Source: JAZKDW01 sp040387375 (GTDB taxonomy: Bacteria; Pseudomonadota; Gammaproteobacteria; Burkholderiales; Burkholderiaceae_D). Taken from it: DNA of 64,000 nucleotides. The translations under genes were made by a program, and so were the position numbers. Below the pieces are notes generated by a model. The model worked only from the letters and a program-made list of their open reading frames with translations. It was not told where the DNA came from and did not search any database. The stretch lies in contig JAZKDW010000028.1 in the NCBI GenBank assembly GCA_040387375.1, positions 1-64,000 on the forward strand. Reading direction: 5' to 3'. Positions within the stretch are counted from its first letter, which is position 1, and each line of letters starts with the position of its first letter. Below are positions 7,391 through 15,396 of the stretch, in pieces.

Positions 7391-8083
7391 ATGCCGAAAG
7401 CACCCTTAGACCGTTCCGTTGCTGCCGTCGATCGGGCATTGAGCATTCTTGATGCATTTGCGGAGAGCGGCGGTAGCCAGACCTTGACCGAACTGGAAGA
7501 AAAAACCGGATTGTTCAAGAGCGTGATCTGCCGCTACATGCTGTCGTTCGAGCGGCATGGCTATATCGTCAGGACCGGGGAAGCCAAATACCGGCTCGGC
7601 CCCGGCGCATCACGCCTGGGCCGCACCTATGAACGATCGTTGAACCTGGCCGAGCACGTGATGCCGGTGCTGGCGATGCTGTCGGAATCGACCAGCGAAA
7701 GCGCGTCGTTCTACATCCGCGATGGCGGCAAGCGGCACTGCCTGTATCGGGTCGACTCGCCCTATTCGCTGCGCGTGAGTGTGCAGCCGGGAAGCCGCCT
7801 GCCGATCGACGATTCCGCGACCGGACAGATATTCAAACTCTATTCCGATGCCGACACGGGCTCGCTCAACCAGCTTTGTGATGCACAAATCACTTGCTCG
7901 TCCAACGTCGGTCCGGATGAAACATCATCGATGTCGGCGCCGGTGTTCGCGGCTGGCGGCCAATTGATGGGGGCATTGACCGTCTCCGGACCGACAACAC
8001 GCTTCGATCCGCGCGCCAATCTGCTGGCTCGCCAAAAACTGGTGGAAGCGGTAAAAATCCTGAGTGAACATCTGGGGGCTTGA
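7391..8083 (+). CDS. IclR family transcriptional regulator
   Basis: 230 residues. The N-terminal winged helix-turn-helix (about residues 8-70: LDRSVAAVDRALSILDAF, LTELEEKTGL, YRLGPG) is followed by an IclR effector-binding domain (about 80-228: SESASFYIRDG, LPIDDSATGQIF, SMSAPVFAAGGQLMGALTVS). The GAF-like C-terminal domain senses a small organic acid. It is transcribed away from the six-gene operon and shares the intergenic operator, so it is the probable pathway regulator. GTG 7379 is possible, but ATG 7391 has GAGTGGA upstream. Confidence 0.9.
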   Translation: MPKAPLDRSVAAVDRALSILDAFAESGGSQTLTELEEKTGLFKSVICRYMLSFERHGYIVRTGEAKYRLGPGASRLGRTYERSLNLAEHVMPVLAMLSESTSESASFYIRDGGKRHCLYRVDSPYSLRVSVQPGSRLPIDDSATGQIFKLYSDADTGSLNQLCDAQITCSSNVGPDETSSMSAPVFAAGGQLMGALTVSGPTTRFDPRANLLARQKLVEAVKILSEHLGA

Positions 8084-8141
8084 GCGCCGCATCGATGATC
8101 ACCGATACGGCTATGAATATCCGCGCGGCGCGCAGGACAAA

Positions 8142-9092
8142 CTACTCGCCGCCGTAACCGGCATCCACAGTAGATGCTGAGCTCAGCGTGGCGCGCAGCC
8201 ACTGGTGAGCGGGATTGCGTGTATCTCTCTCGTGCCACAGCATGTCGACATGGACCGCAGGAAGTTCGAACGGCAACGCCTTTGAAATCAGTACGTCCTC
8301 CATGCCCATCGAGGAAACAAGATGTCGCGGCACAATCGAGATCAGATCAGACCTGGCCACCACACGCCCCACCGTAAAGAATTGATTAACCGTCAGCGCA
8401 ATCCGGCGCGCGCGCCCCATGCCCGCCAGCACTTCATCAGCCGGCCCGCGCGCCCTGCCGGAAAAGCTCACCAGCGCATGATGCGCATCGCAATACCCGT
8501 CGAGTGTTAACGTGCCCTTTGCCAGCTCATGATCCTTGCGCATGATGCATACATATTCGCCGCTATACAGCCTCTCGTGGTGAATGGACGGCTCTTCACC
8601 CTGGCCGTCGCTCAATTGCGCGACCACGCCCGGAAAAGATCCGATCGCGATATCGACGTCATTTTGCAGTAACAGCGGCCGCGGATCACGCGTCGTCAGT
8701 GCCAGCATGCGAACGTTCACGCCCGGCGCCTCGTGTTTGATGGCACGCATGAGGTAAGGAAGCAAAAAAGAGGCCGTAGAGTCAGCCATGGCAAGCCGGA
8801 ATGTCGACTGGGTTTCGGAAAGGGTAAACGTATCCGGCGTGATGGCAGCTTCAAGCCCGGCGAGCGCCGCGCGGACCGCAGGCCACAATTCTTCGGCGCG
8901 CGGGGTCGGCTTCATGCCGTGCGCACTGCGTGTGAACAACTCATCATTCAGGGTTTCACGCAGGCGTTTCATGGCATTGGAGACCGCCGGCTGCGTGGTT
9001 GCAAGACGGTCTGCCGCACGGGTCAGATTTTGCTCGGACATCACTGCGTCAAACATCCGCAGCAAATTTAAATCCAGATTTAGAAAGCTCAC
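8142..9092 (-). CDS. LysR family transcriptional regulator
   Basis: 316 residues. Residues 1-65 form the LysR winged HTH (LDLNLLRMFDAVMSEQNLTR, ATTQPAVSNAMKRLRE), in the arrangement typical of the NodD/NahR/LinR group that often controls aromatic degradation. Residues 95-300 are the periplasmic-binding-protein-like effector domain. It converges on the IclR gene with 58 bp between. No obvious divergent target operon exists: 9093-9683 holds no convincing gene, so its target is unclear. Confidence 0.9.
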   Translation of the reverse strand: MSFLNLDLNLLRMFDAVMSEQNLTRAADRLATTQPAVSNAMKRLRETLNDELFTRSAHGMKPTPRAEELWPAVRAALAGLEAAITPDTFTLSETQSTFRLAMADSTASFLLPYLMRAIKHEAPGVNVRMLALTTRDPRPLLLQNDVDIAIGSFPGVVAQLSDGQGEEPSIHHERLYSGEYVCIMRKDHELAKGTLTLDGYCDAHHALVSFSGRARGPADEVLAGMGRARRIALTVNQFFTVGRVVARSDLISIVPRHLVSSMGMEDVLISKALPFELPAVHVDMLWHERDTRNPAHQWLRATLSSASTVDAGYGGE

Positions 9093-9269
9093 GTTCAGAT
9101 GTCCTTGCCGCTTAATGGTGGAAACCTGCGCGTATTCGCGTCAGGTGTGTCATGCGGTTGTCAGGCACTGAGCCCAATATACTGCATCGCAGCAAAGTCT
9201 GCTCTGACGCTTGGAAAATGAGGGTGGTTATTTTTTCGCGGAGTGCACTATTAAAACATCGGCGCCATC

Positions 9270-9300
9270 CTAATTCAGGGATATATTTCCTATGAATTAG
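9270..9300. promoter_or_regulatory. Inverted repeat upstream of the LysR gene
   Basis: CTAATTCA (9270-9277) and TGAATTAG (9293-9300) are exact reverse complements with 15 bp between, in an AT-rich stretch about 180 bp upstream of the LysR start. It could be a LysR-type binding site. The rest of 9093-9683 has short open frames but none with a credible protein or ribosome site. Confidence 0.35.
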
Positions 9301-9625
9301 ACGATAAATTGATCAGCTTCGCATGATGTTCCGATATTATTGGCATTGGAAAATGCAACACTGATCGATCATAATGCGACGCACCATTTCTGTGCGGGAA
9401 CAGGCGAGGATGCCGACTTGGCCTGTCACACTAGGGCGGCAAATCATCGAGATAGAAGGGGATTAGCGCGAGGACAAACAGGGCGAAGATCAGCACTGGT
9501 TTTTTATCCACGTTATTGCAGGGTATTTCTTAAAAACTCGAGGATGTTTATTCACATTTCCTCCTTCACCTGCCCCAAATGCTCGTGTTCATGTAATTGC
9601 ATGGTGGAGCATTTGCGGGAATTGT

Positions 9626-9656
9626 GTAGCCTGCCGGTGGTGAACCCGCAGGCTAC
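9626..9656. terminator. Hairpin downstream of the MscS-type gene
   Basis: GTAGCCTGC (9626-9634) pairs with GCAGGCTAC (9648-9656) over a 13-nt loop, 28 bp past the stop of the minus-strand channel gene. There is no clear U-run, so it is a weak or factor-assisted terminator, or simply an RNA-stabilising hairpin. Confidence 0.4.
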
Positions 9657-9683
9657 GGGACGTCAGAAGCAGCTATCGACTAT

Positions 9684-10427
9684 TTAACGTTCGTTCATAT
9701 TGCGGCTGGCGGCATCAGCCGCGGTCTCGATCTTGCGCGCGGTTCCAGCGCTCTCGTCATACCAGCGGTTGACAATTTTTGCGGCTGTCTCCCGGCCGCC
9801 GATGCCGAACGCCAGTCCCAACGCCAGTGCCAGGGCGCCGATAAAACCCATGAACAATGTATTTACCAAGGCAACCGCGATTCCTATCTGGTTCACTGCA
9901 ATCACGATCGTAAAAATCCACACTGCGGTGGTGGCAATCCGGGCGATCATGTTGGGGTTGGTGAAGCCGGCTTCCGCTGTTGCGCCGCGCACCAGTCCAT
10001 CGACCGCTTTAGCTGCCAGTCCACCGAGCACAAGCACCACCAGCGCGACCACCAGATTGGGGATCCACAGCAGGAACTGGCTCAGTATCGAAGAAACTGC
10101 TGGCAGTCCGAGCGCATCGAAGGCGACTACCATCACGATCAGCCTGATGAACCATTTGGCTATATTGGCCAGGAATTCAGACGCATCGGTTTTGACGCCC
10201 ATTCGTTTGACAAAATCGGTCAAGCCCGCACGATCGGCCAGGCCATTGAAATTGACCGCCCTGAGAAGTGCCTGAATTGCCTTGGCGATCAGTGTCGCGA
10301 TGAACCATCCGACAACGAGAATAATGATGAATCCCAGGACCCGTGGAATAGCCGCGAAGAACATCGCCATCGCAGCAGCGCCGGATGCCACCATGGCATC
10401 GCCCCAGTCGGTAACAGTCGCAGTCAT
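9684..10427 (-). CDS. Small mechanosensitive-channel-like membrane protein (MscS/TM-helix family)
   Basis: 247 residues, an integral membrane protein with about four or five hydrophobic helices (residues 18-50, 90-112, 118-140, 155-180, 185-205). The repeated glycine/alanine-rich helices (IPRVLGFIIILVVGWFIATL, IPNLVVALVVLVLGGLAAKA) match the conserved TM-helix repeats of the CmpX/YnaI-like MscS relatives. The C-terminal glycine motif LALGLAFGIGGRETAAKIV is typical. It lacks the cytoplasmic beta domain of full MscS, so channel gating is an inference. Single-gene unit; 10428-10623 upstream is AT-rich promoter sequence. Confidence 0.75.
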   Translation of the reverse strand: MTATVTDWGDAMVASGAAAMAMFFAAIPRVLGFIIILVVGWFIATLIAKAIQALLRAVNFNGLADRAGLTDFVKRMGVKTDASEFLANIAKWFIRLIVMVVAFDALGLPAVSSILSQFLLWIPNLVVALVVLVLGGLAAKAVDGLVRGATAEAGFTNPNMIARIATTAVWIFTIVIAVNQIGIAVALVNTLFMGFIGALALALGLAFGIGGRETAAKIVNRWYDESAGTARKIETAADAASRNMNER

Positions 10428-10623
10428 ACAATCCCCTTTGTAAAGTTTTCGCTCGAGTGGACAATCTGGTTAAAGCATGATTTTTTGATACTACCCGCGA
10501 AGCTGCGGACGATGTATAGGATTTTGTAGTATATCGACGTAGGACAAACTGAAATCGTTATAGAAAGAATGAGGGCATGAATGTTGCCGCAAAACAACAT
10601 TTTTTGTCTTGCGTCGCGCTTTC

Positions 10624-12843
10624 CTACACGTTTTGCCGATTGGCGTCCGCCGGCACTGCCACGGCCCGCATTGCCTTGATCAAGCGTTCCAGGTCGACAG
10701 GTTTCACCAGATGCTCATCGAAGCCGGCGTTCAGCGCGAATTTCCGGTCTGACTGCTGACCATATCCCGTCAAGGCAATCAATCCGATTTCCTTCGTCGC
10801 GGGGTCGGCGCGAAGGCGACGTGCGATTTCGTAACCGTCGATACCGGACAGCCCGATGTCGACTATCGCGACATCGGGCTTATGTTCAGTGGCAAGGCGA
10901 ATACCGTCGATGCCATTCGATGCTTCCAGTACCTGGCATGCATGCAAGGTCAGCATGACAGCTGTCATCTGCCGTGCATCGTCGTTATCTTCGATCAGCA
11001 ATACAGTTCGTTGCTGATCCACGGTGGCGGGATCGAAGCCGGCTTTTGGGTCACACCCTTGCACGCCGGCCACGCGTGGAAAGCGAACCGTAAAAGTGCT
11101 GCCTTTGCCAATCCCGGCGCTTTCCGCACTAACCGTCCCGCCGTGCAGCGTCGTGAGTTGCCGCACGAGGGCAAGGCCAATGCCCAATCCACCTTGCGCA
11201 CGGTCAATCGACACCGCGCCCTGAACAAACATATTGAATAGCTGCGGCAACAGTTCAGGCGCAATGCCAACACCAGAGTCACGCACCTGGAGCACCGCCT
11301 CATTACTGTCTGCAGTCACCTGCACTTCGATCAGTCCTCCTGCCGGCGTGTACTTCAGTGCATTGTTCAACAGGTTGTTGATGATTTGCTCCAGCCGTGT
11401 ACGGTCGGCATTAATCCATACGGATTGCACATGCACAGTAATGAGGGAATCGGTCCGTTCCGCGGTACGTAATACATCCACGCAGGACTGCACCACACCG
11501 GCAAGGTCAAGCGATTCCATGGAGAGAAGTATTTTTCCGGTCGACAGACGGGAAAGGTCAAGCAGGTCATCGACGATGCGCGCCAGATGTTTGCTTTGAC
11601 GTCCGATGATCGTCCGTGCACGACCCAATTTTTCCGGCCCTGCGCCATTCACCTCCATTACCGCAATGGCACTGGCGATGGCGCTCAGCGGATTGCGCAG
11701 CTCATGTCCCAACATGGCAAGAAATTCATCCTTCGCCTTGTTTTGCTGTTCCGCGAGACGGCGCGCCTCCTGTTCACTGGCGAGCAGCTTGGCCCGCTCC
11801 GCCAGGGAGTGATGAAGGACAGTGCCGGCGTGATTCAGCGCGACGTGAAGCTCATCGACTTCCGTCACGCCAGAGTTGGCCAGCGCCGGCGCCTCGCCGC
11901 GGCCAAGCGCCGCAGCGGATCGTGCCGCGCGATTGACCGAGCGAACAAGCCGCCGCCCGAAGAGGATGGCGGCGCCAGTCGCACAAATCACGGCCGCCAT
12001 CAGGCCCAGCGCCGCGACTACAACCGCTTGCCGCGCCGCCGACTCAATCAGCTCGACCGGCGCCGCCACGGCAACCGTCCATGCCGACATGGACGGGTGG
12101 GTAAATACATCATAGGACTCGATTCCCTCGACTGTGTTGTGGCGGATCTCGCCTTCACGCGACAATCGGGCCGCGTTCAACAGTTCGGGGCGAGCGGGTT
12201 TTCCCGTTAGTTGCTCCGCCTTGTGGCTGCGGGCGATAAAACGCCCGTCATCGTCAATCAGCGCCACTATCCATTCCGGTGGAATCTGACGCTGAGCGAT
12301 GATGTTTTGAAAATATTCGGTAGAAAACACCGAGGCAACAACGTACTGGCGCCCGTCCGGCAGTGTTACCGGGACATTGACCGTCGTCAGCAGCTTAGGT
12401 GGCGCGCCAGCGTCTTCAATCAGTCTGGATACGACTGTCTGCCGCGCCTGTAATACCTGGCTTATACGCTGCTGGTCTTCCGCCTGGCGCGGCAGTAACG
12501 GCGCACCAACGGGAAGCAGGGTATTGATAAGCTGCCGGCCATCCTGATCGTAAAGGAGGGTCGATGCCGCGGTGCCCCAGTCGGCTGCTTTCGCCAGCGC
12601 ATAAAATCCGCGCATGTCGCCAGAAGTCAGATGGGGGGACATTGCAAGCGCGCGCAGCGACGCTTCCGCGCTGCCTAGCTCGCGGTCGACGATCAGCGCG
12701 GTCGCACGCGCCGTCTCGTGCAGCCCCCGCAACGCTGCGGTTCGCTCGGACATCAGCAAGGTATTGAGCGAGATTGCCGAAAATACAATGACCGGCACAA
12801 GAATGGCAATCACCATCATTACCAGGTACGAACGAATTTTCAT
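10624..12843 (-). CDS. Hybrid sensor histidine kinase/response regulator
   Basis: 739 residues. A helix at 7-29, a periplasmic Cache-like sensor at about 35-268, and a second helix at 272-296 are followed by HAMP-like linker helices. HisKA has the phosphoacceptor H380 (FLAMLGHELRNPLSA). The HATPase_c domain shows NNLLNNALKYTP, DSGVGI and GLGIGLALVRQL. A C-terminal receiver follows, with EDND, phosphoacceptor Asp in AIVDIGLSG and Lys in LVKPVD. No output domain is adjacent, so signal must pass to a partner elsewhere. I chose ATG 12843 because the protein then starts with a clean membrane helix; longer forms run into the divergent helicase gene. Confidence 0.88.
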   Translation of the reverse strand: MKIRSYLVMMVIAILVPVIVFSAISLNTLLMSERTAALRGLHETARATALIVDRELGSAEASLRALAMSPHLTSGDMRGFYALAKAADWGTAASTLLYDQDGRQLINTLLPVGAPLLPRQAEDQQRISQVLQARQTVVSRLIEDAGAPPKLLTTVNVPVTLPDGRQYVVASVFSTEYFQNIIAQRQIPPEWIVALIDDDGRFIARSHKAEQLTGKPARPELLNAARLSREGEIRHNTVEGIESYDVFTHPSMSAWTVAVAAPVELIESAARQAVVVAALGLMAAVICATGAAILFGRRLVRSVNRAARSAAALGRGEAPALANSGVTEVDELHVALNHAGTVLHHSLAERAKLLASEQEARRLAEQQNKAKDEFLAMLGHELRNPLSAIASAIAVMEVNGAGPEKLGRARTIIGRQSKHLARIVDDLLDLSRLSTGKILLSMESLDLAGVVQSCVDVLRTAERTDSLITVHVQSVWINADRTRLEQIINNLLNNALKYTPAGGLIEVQVTADSNEAVLQVRDSGVGIAPELLPQLFNMFVQGAVSIDRAQGGLGIGLALVRQLTTLHGGTVSAESAGIGKGSTFTVRFPRVAGVQGCDPKAGFDPATVDQQRTVLLIEDNDDARQMTAVMLTLHACQVLEASNGIDGIRLATEHKPDVAIVDIGLSGIDGYEIARRLRADPATKEIGLIALTGYGQQSDRKFALNAGFDEHLVKPVDLERLIKAMRAVAVPADANRQNV

Positions 12844-13108
12844 AGGGAAGGACGATTGCTTTTTGCTGTCATCATGAAATCCTGCCACGGCAGCGGCATC
12901 CTCACTTGCCGCGCGGCGTATTGGTGTTGAACGGTATTTCCGGAAAGTATTATGCCTTATGGTGCACGAACAGGGATGGCGAGGTTCTGTTTTGCAGCGC
13001 CCCACGACCGCCTCCGGCAATCTGCCTGCCTGATTTGTCCAACAAAAGAGTAAACTGCGCACTACATTGTTTCGCATAATGCGATTCGAGCGACTTGTGA
13101 GCGACGTC

Positions 13109-15394
13109 ATGCCTGAAACACCTATTCCATTATTTTCCGATTTACACCTGAGCGAACCGCTGTTGCGCGTCCTGAAGGAAGTTGGTTATGAATCGCCGTC
13201 GCCGATCCAGGCCGCGACGATTCCGCTGCTGCTGGCCAATCGCGACGTGCTTGGCCAGGCGCAAACCGGCACCGGTAAAACCGCCGCTTTTGCGCTGCCC
13301 ATCCTTTCCCGCATCGACCTCAAACAGACTTCACCGCAAGCGCTGGTACTGGCGCCGACGCGCGAACTGGCGATTCAGGTGGCCGAAGCATTCCAGCGTT
13401 ATGCGACCCACATTCCGGGTTTTCATGTATTGCCGATTTACGGCGGACAGAGTTACGGCGGACAACTGAGCGCATTGCGCCGTGGTGTGCATGTGGTTGT
13501 CGGCACGCCCGGCCGCGTGATTGATCATCTGGAAAAAGGTTCGCTTGACCTGTCCAGAGTAAAAACGCTGGTGCTGGATGAAGCCGACGAAATGCTGCGC
13601 ATGGGCTTTATCGACGACGTCGAAACCATCCTGCAAAAAACACCGGCGACCCGCCAGACGGCATTATTCTCGGCAACCATGCCTTCCGCAATCAAACGGA
13701 TCGCACAGACCTATTTGCGCGACCCGGCTGAAGTCACCGTCGCCGCCAAGACCGGCACGGCCGATAATATCCGCCAGCGTTATTGGCTGGTCAGCGGCAT
13801 GCACAAGCTCGATGCGTTGACACGTATCCTGGAAGCGGAAACCTTCGACGGCATGATCATCTTTTCGCGCACCAAACTGGGCACCGAAGAATTGGCCGGA
13901 AAATTGCAGGCACGCGGCTTTTCCGCGGCGGCCATCAACGGCGACATCGTGCAGCAGCAGCGTGAACGCACCATCCAGCAACTGAAAGACGGCAAGATCG
14001 ACATCCTTGTCGCCACCGACGTGGCAGCGCGCGGCCTGGACGTCGAACGCATCAGCCATGTGATCAATTACGATGTGCCGCACGATCCGGAAAGTTATAC
14101 ACACCGCATCGGCCGTACCGGCCGCGCCGGCCGCAGCGGCGAGGCAATCCTGTTCATCACGCCACGTGAAAAAAACCTGCTCAAGGCAATCGAGCGGGCG
14201 ACACGCCAGCCGATCTCGCCGCTGGAATTGCCTACCGTCCAGGTGGTCAACGATGTGCGTATTGCCCGATTCAAGGAGCAGATCACCGAAACGCTGGCCC
14301 TGGGCGGACTGGAGACTTTTGCCACCTTGATTGAAGAGTATGAGCGCGAGCAAAATGTGCCCGCGCTGGAGATCGCCGCCGCACTTGCGAAAATGGCGCG
14401 CGGGGAAGTGCCGCTGCTGCTGGACAAAAACAAGCGTGAGCCGCAAGGCGAACCATCCTGGTCCGATGCAAGACCTGCCCGTGCGGCGAAATTCGATCGC
14501 CCGGAGCGTGGCGATCATGCCGAGCGACCCGCATTTCCAAAAAAGGAACGTGTGGTTCGCGCCGCCAATCCCGGGATGCAGACCTTCCGTATCGAAGTAG
14601 GCCATGCGCACGGCGTCAAGCCCGGCAATATCGTGGGCGCGATTGCCAACGAGGCTGGACTGGACTCCAAGAATATCGGCCGCATCGAAATTTATGATGA
14701 CTACAGCGTGCTTGACTTGCCGGAAGACTTGCCCGGCGCGCTACTTGACCAGTTGAAGACCGTATGGGTGGCAGGGCAACAGCTGAAGATCAGGCGCGAT
14801 GGCGACCAGCCATCGGCAAGCGAAAAACCGGCGGCCAGGAAAACCTCTCCTCCCGCGGCCAGCACCGGCATGGAAGCGCCCGTGCATGCCGATAAAGTCG
14901 AGCATCATGCCGAACGTCCTGCGCCAGCGAAAAAACCGCGCAGCGACCGCAAGGCCGATGTCGGCGTGCAGACCTTCCGAATCGAGGTTGGCCATGAACA
15001 TGGCGTCAAGCCCGCCAACATCGTCGGCGCCATTGCCAACGAGGCTGGGCTTGAAGCCAAACATATCGGCCGCATCGAAATCTTCGATGACCACAGCACG
15101 CTTGATTTACCGGAAGGCATGCCCAAGGAACTGCTCGAACATCTGAAAAAAGTGTGGGTGGCCGGACACCAGCTGCGTATCAGCGTGCTGGGCGAACAGG
15201 CGGCGGAAACAGACAAATCGGCGGTAAAAAAACCGTCCTTTTCTTCCGGCAAAACGGGGGGCGACAGACGGGTTCTCGAAAAAAAGCCGGGTAGCGCGGC
15301 GCCGCTCAAGCCAGGAACTGAATTTGCCCGGCGCACGCTCACTGCCGACAAACCGAGGCCGAAGCCACATCGCAAGGGTCCGAAGTCCGCGTAA
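13109..15394 (+). CDS. DEAD-box RNA helicase with two tandem DbpA-like RNA-binding domains
   Basis: 761 residues. The helicase core (1-380) has the Q motif PSPIQAATIP, AQTGTGKT, PTRELAIQ, VLDEADEML, SAT and HRIGRTGRAGR. A dimerisation-like segment follows to about 470. A DbpA/CsdA-type RNA-binding domain at about 490-565 is repeated at about 620-695: both begin QTFRIEVGH-HGVKP and contain IVGAIANEAGL, IGRIEI, DLPE and VWVAG-QL. The linkers are Lys/Pro/Ala-rich. The family unwinds RNA in ribosome assembly, cold adaptation and mRNA decay. The usual number of these domains is one. ATG 13109 was chosen over upstream starts because MPETPIPLFSDL matches family N-termini. The SNF2 gene follows 2 nt later. 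Confidence 0.92.
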   Translation: MPETPIPLFSDLHLSEPLLRVLKEVGYESPSPIQAATIPLLLANRDVLGQAQTGTGKTAAFALPILSRIDLKQTSPQALVLAPTRELAIQVAEAFQRYATHIPGFHVLPIYGGQSYGGQLSALRRGVHVVVGTPGRVIDHLEKGSLDLSRVKTLVLDEADEMLRMGFIDDVETILQKTPATRQTALFSATMPSAIKRIAQTYLRDPAEVTVAAKTGTADNIRQRYWLVSGMHKLDALTRILEAETFDGMIIFSRTKLGTEELAGKLQARGFSAAAINGDIVQQQRERTIQQLKDGKIDILVATDVAARGLDVERISHVINYDVPHDPESYTHRIGRTGRAGRSGEAILFITPREKNLLKAIERATRQPISPLELPTVQVVNDVRIARFKEQITETLALGGLETFATLIEEYEREQNVPALEIAAALAKMARGEVPLLLDKNKREPQGEPSWSDARPARAAKFDRPERGDHAERPAFPKKERVVRAANPGMQTFRIEVGHAHGVKPGNIVGAIANEAGLDSKNIGRIEIYDDYSVLDLPEDLPGALLDQLKTVWVAGQQLKIRRDGDQPSASEKPAARKTSPPAASTGMEAPVHADKVEHHAERPAPAKKPRSDRKADVGVQTFRIEVGHEHGVKPANIVGAIANEAGLEAKHIGRIEIFDDHSTLDLPEGMPKELLEHLKKVWVAGHQLRISVLGEQAAETDKSAVKKPSFSSGKTGGDRRVLEKKPGSAAPLKPGTEFARRTLTADKPRPKPHRKGPKSA

Positions 15395-15396
15395 CC

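Noticed and set aside
9340..9687. 115-codon open frame between the LysR and MscS-type genes
   Set aside because: No protein-like features, no ribosome site, and it overlaps the end of the channel gene; better read as intergenic sequence.
12844..13110. Longer start for the hybrid kinase overlapping the helicase start
   Set aside because: The extension is Arg/Cys-rich, not family-like, and would overlap the divergent helicase gene; a clean membrane helix starts at 12843.
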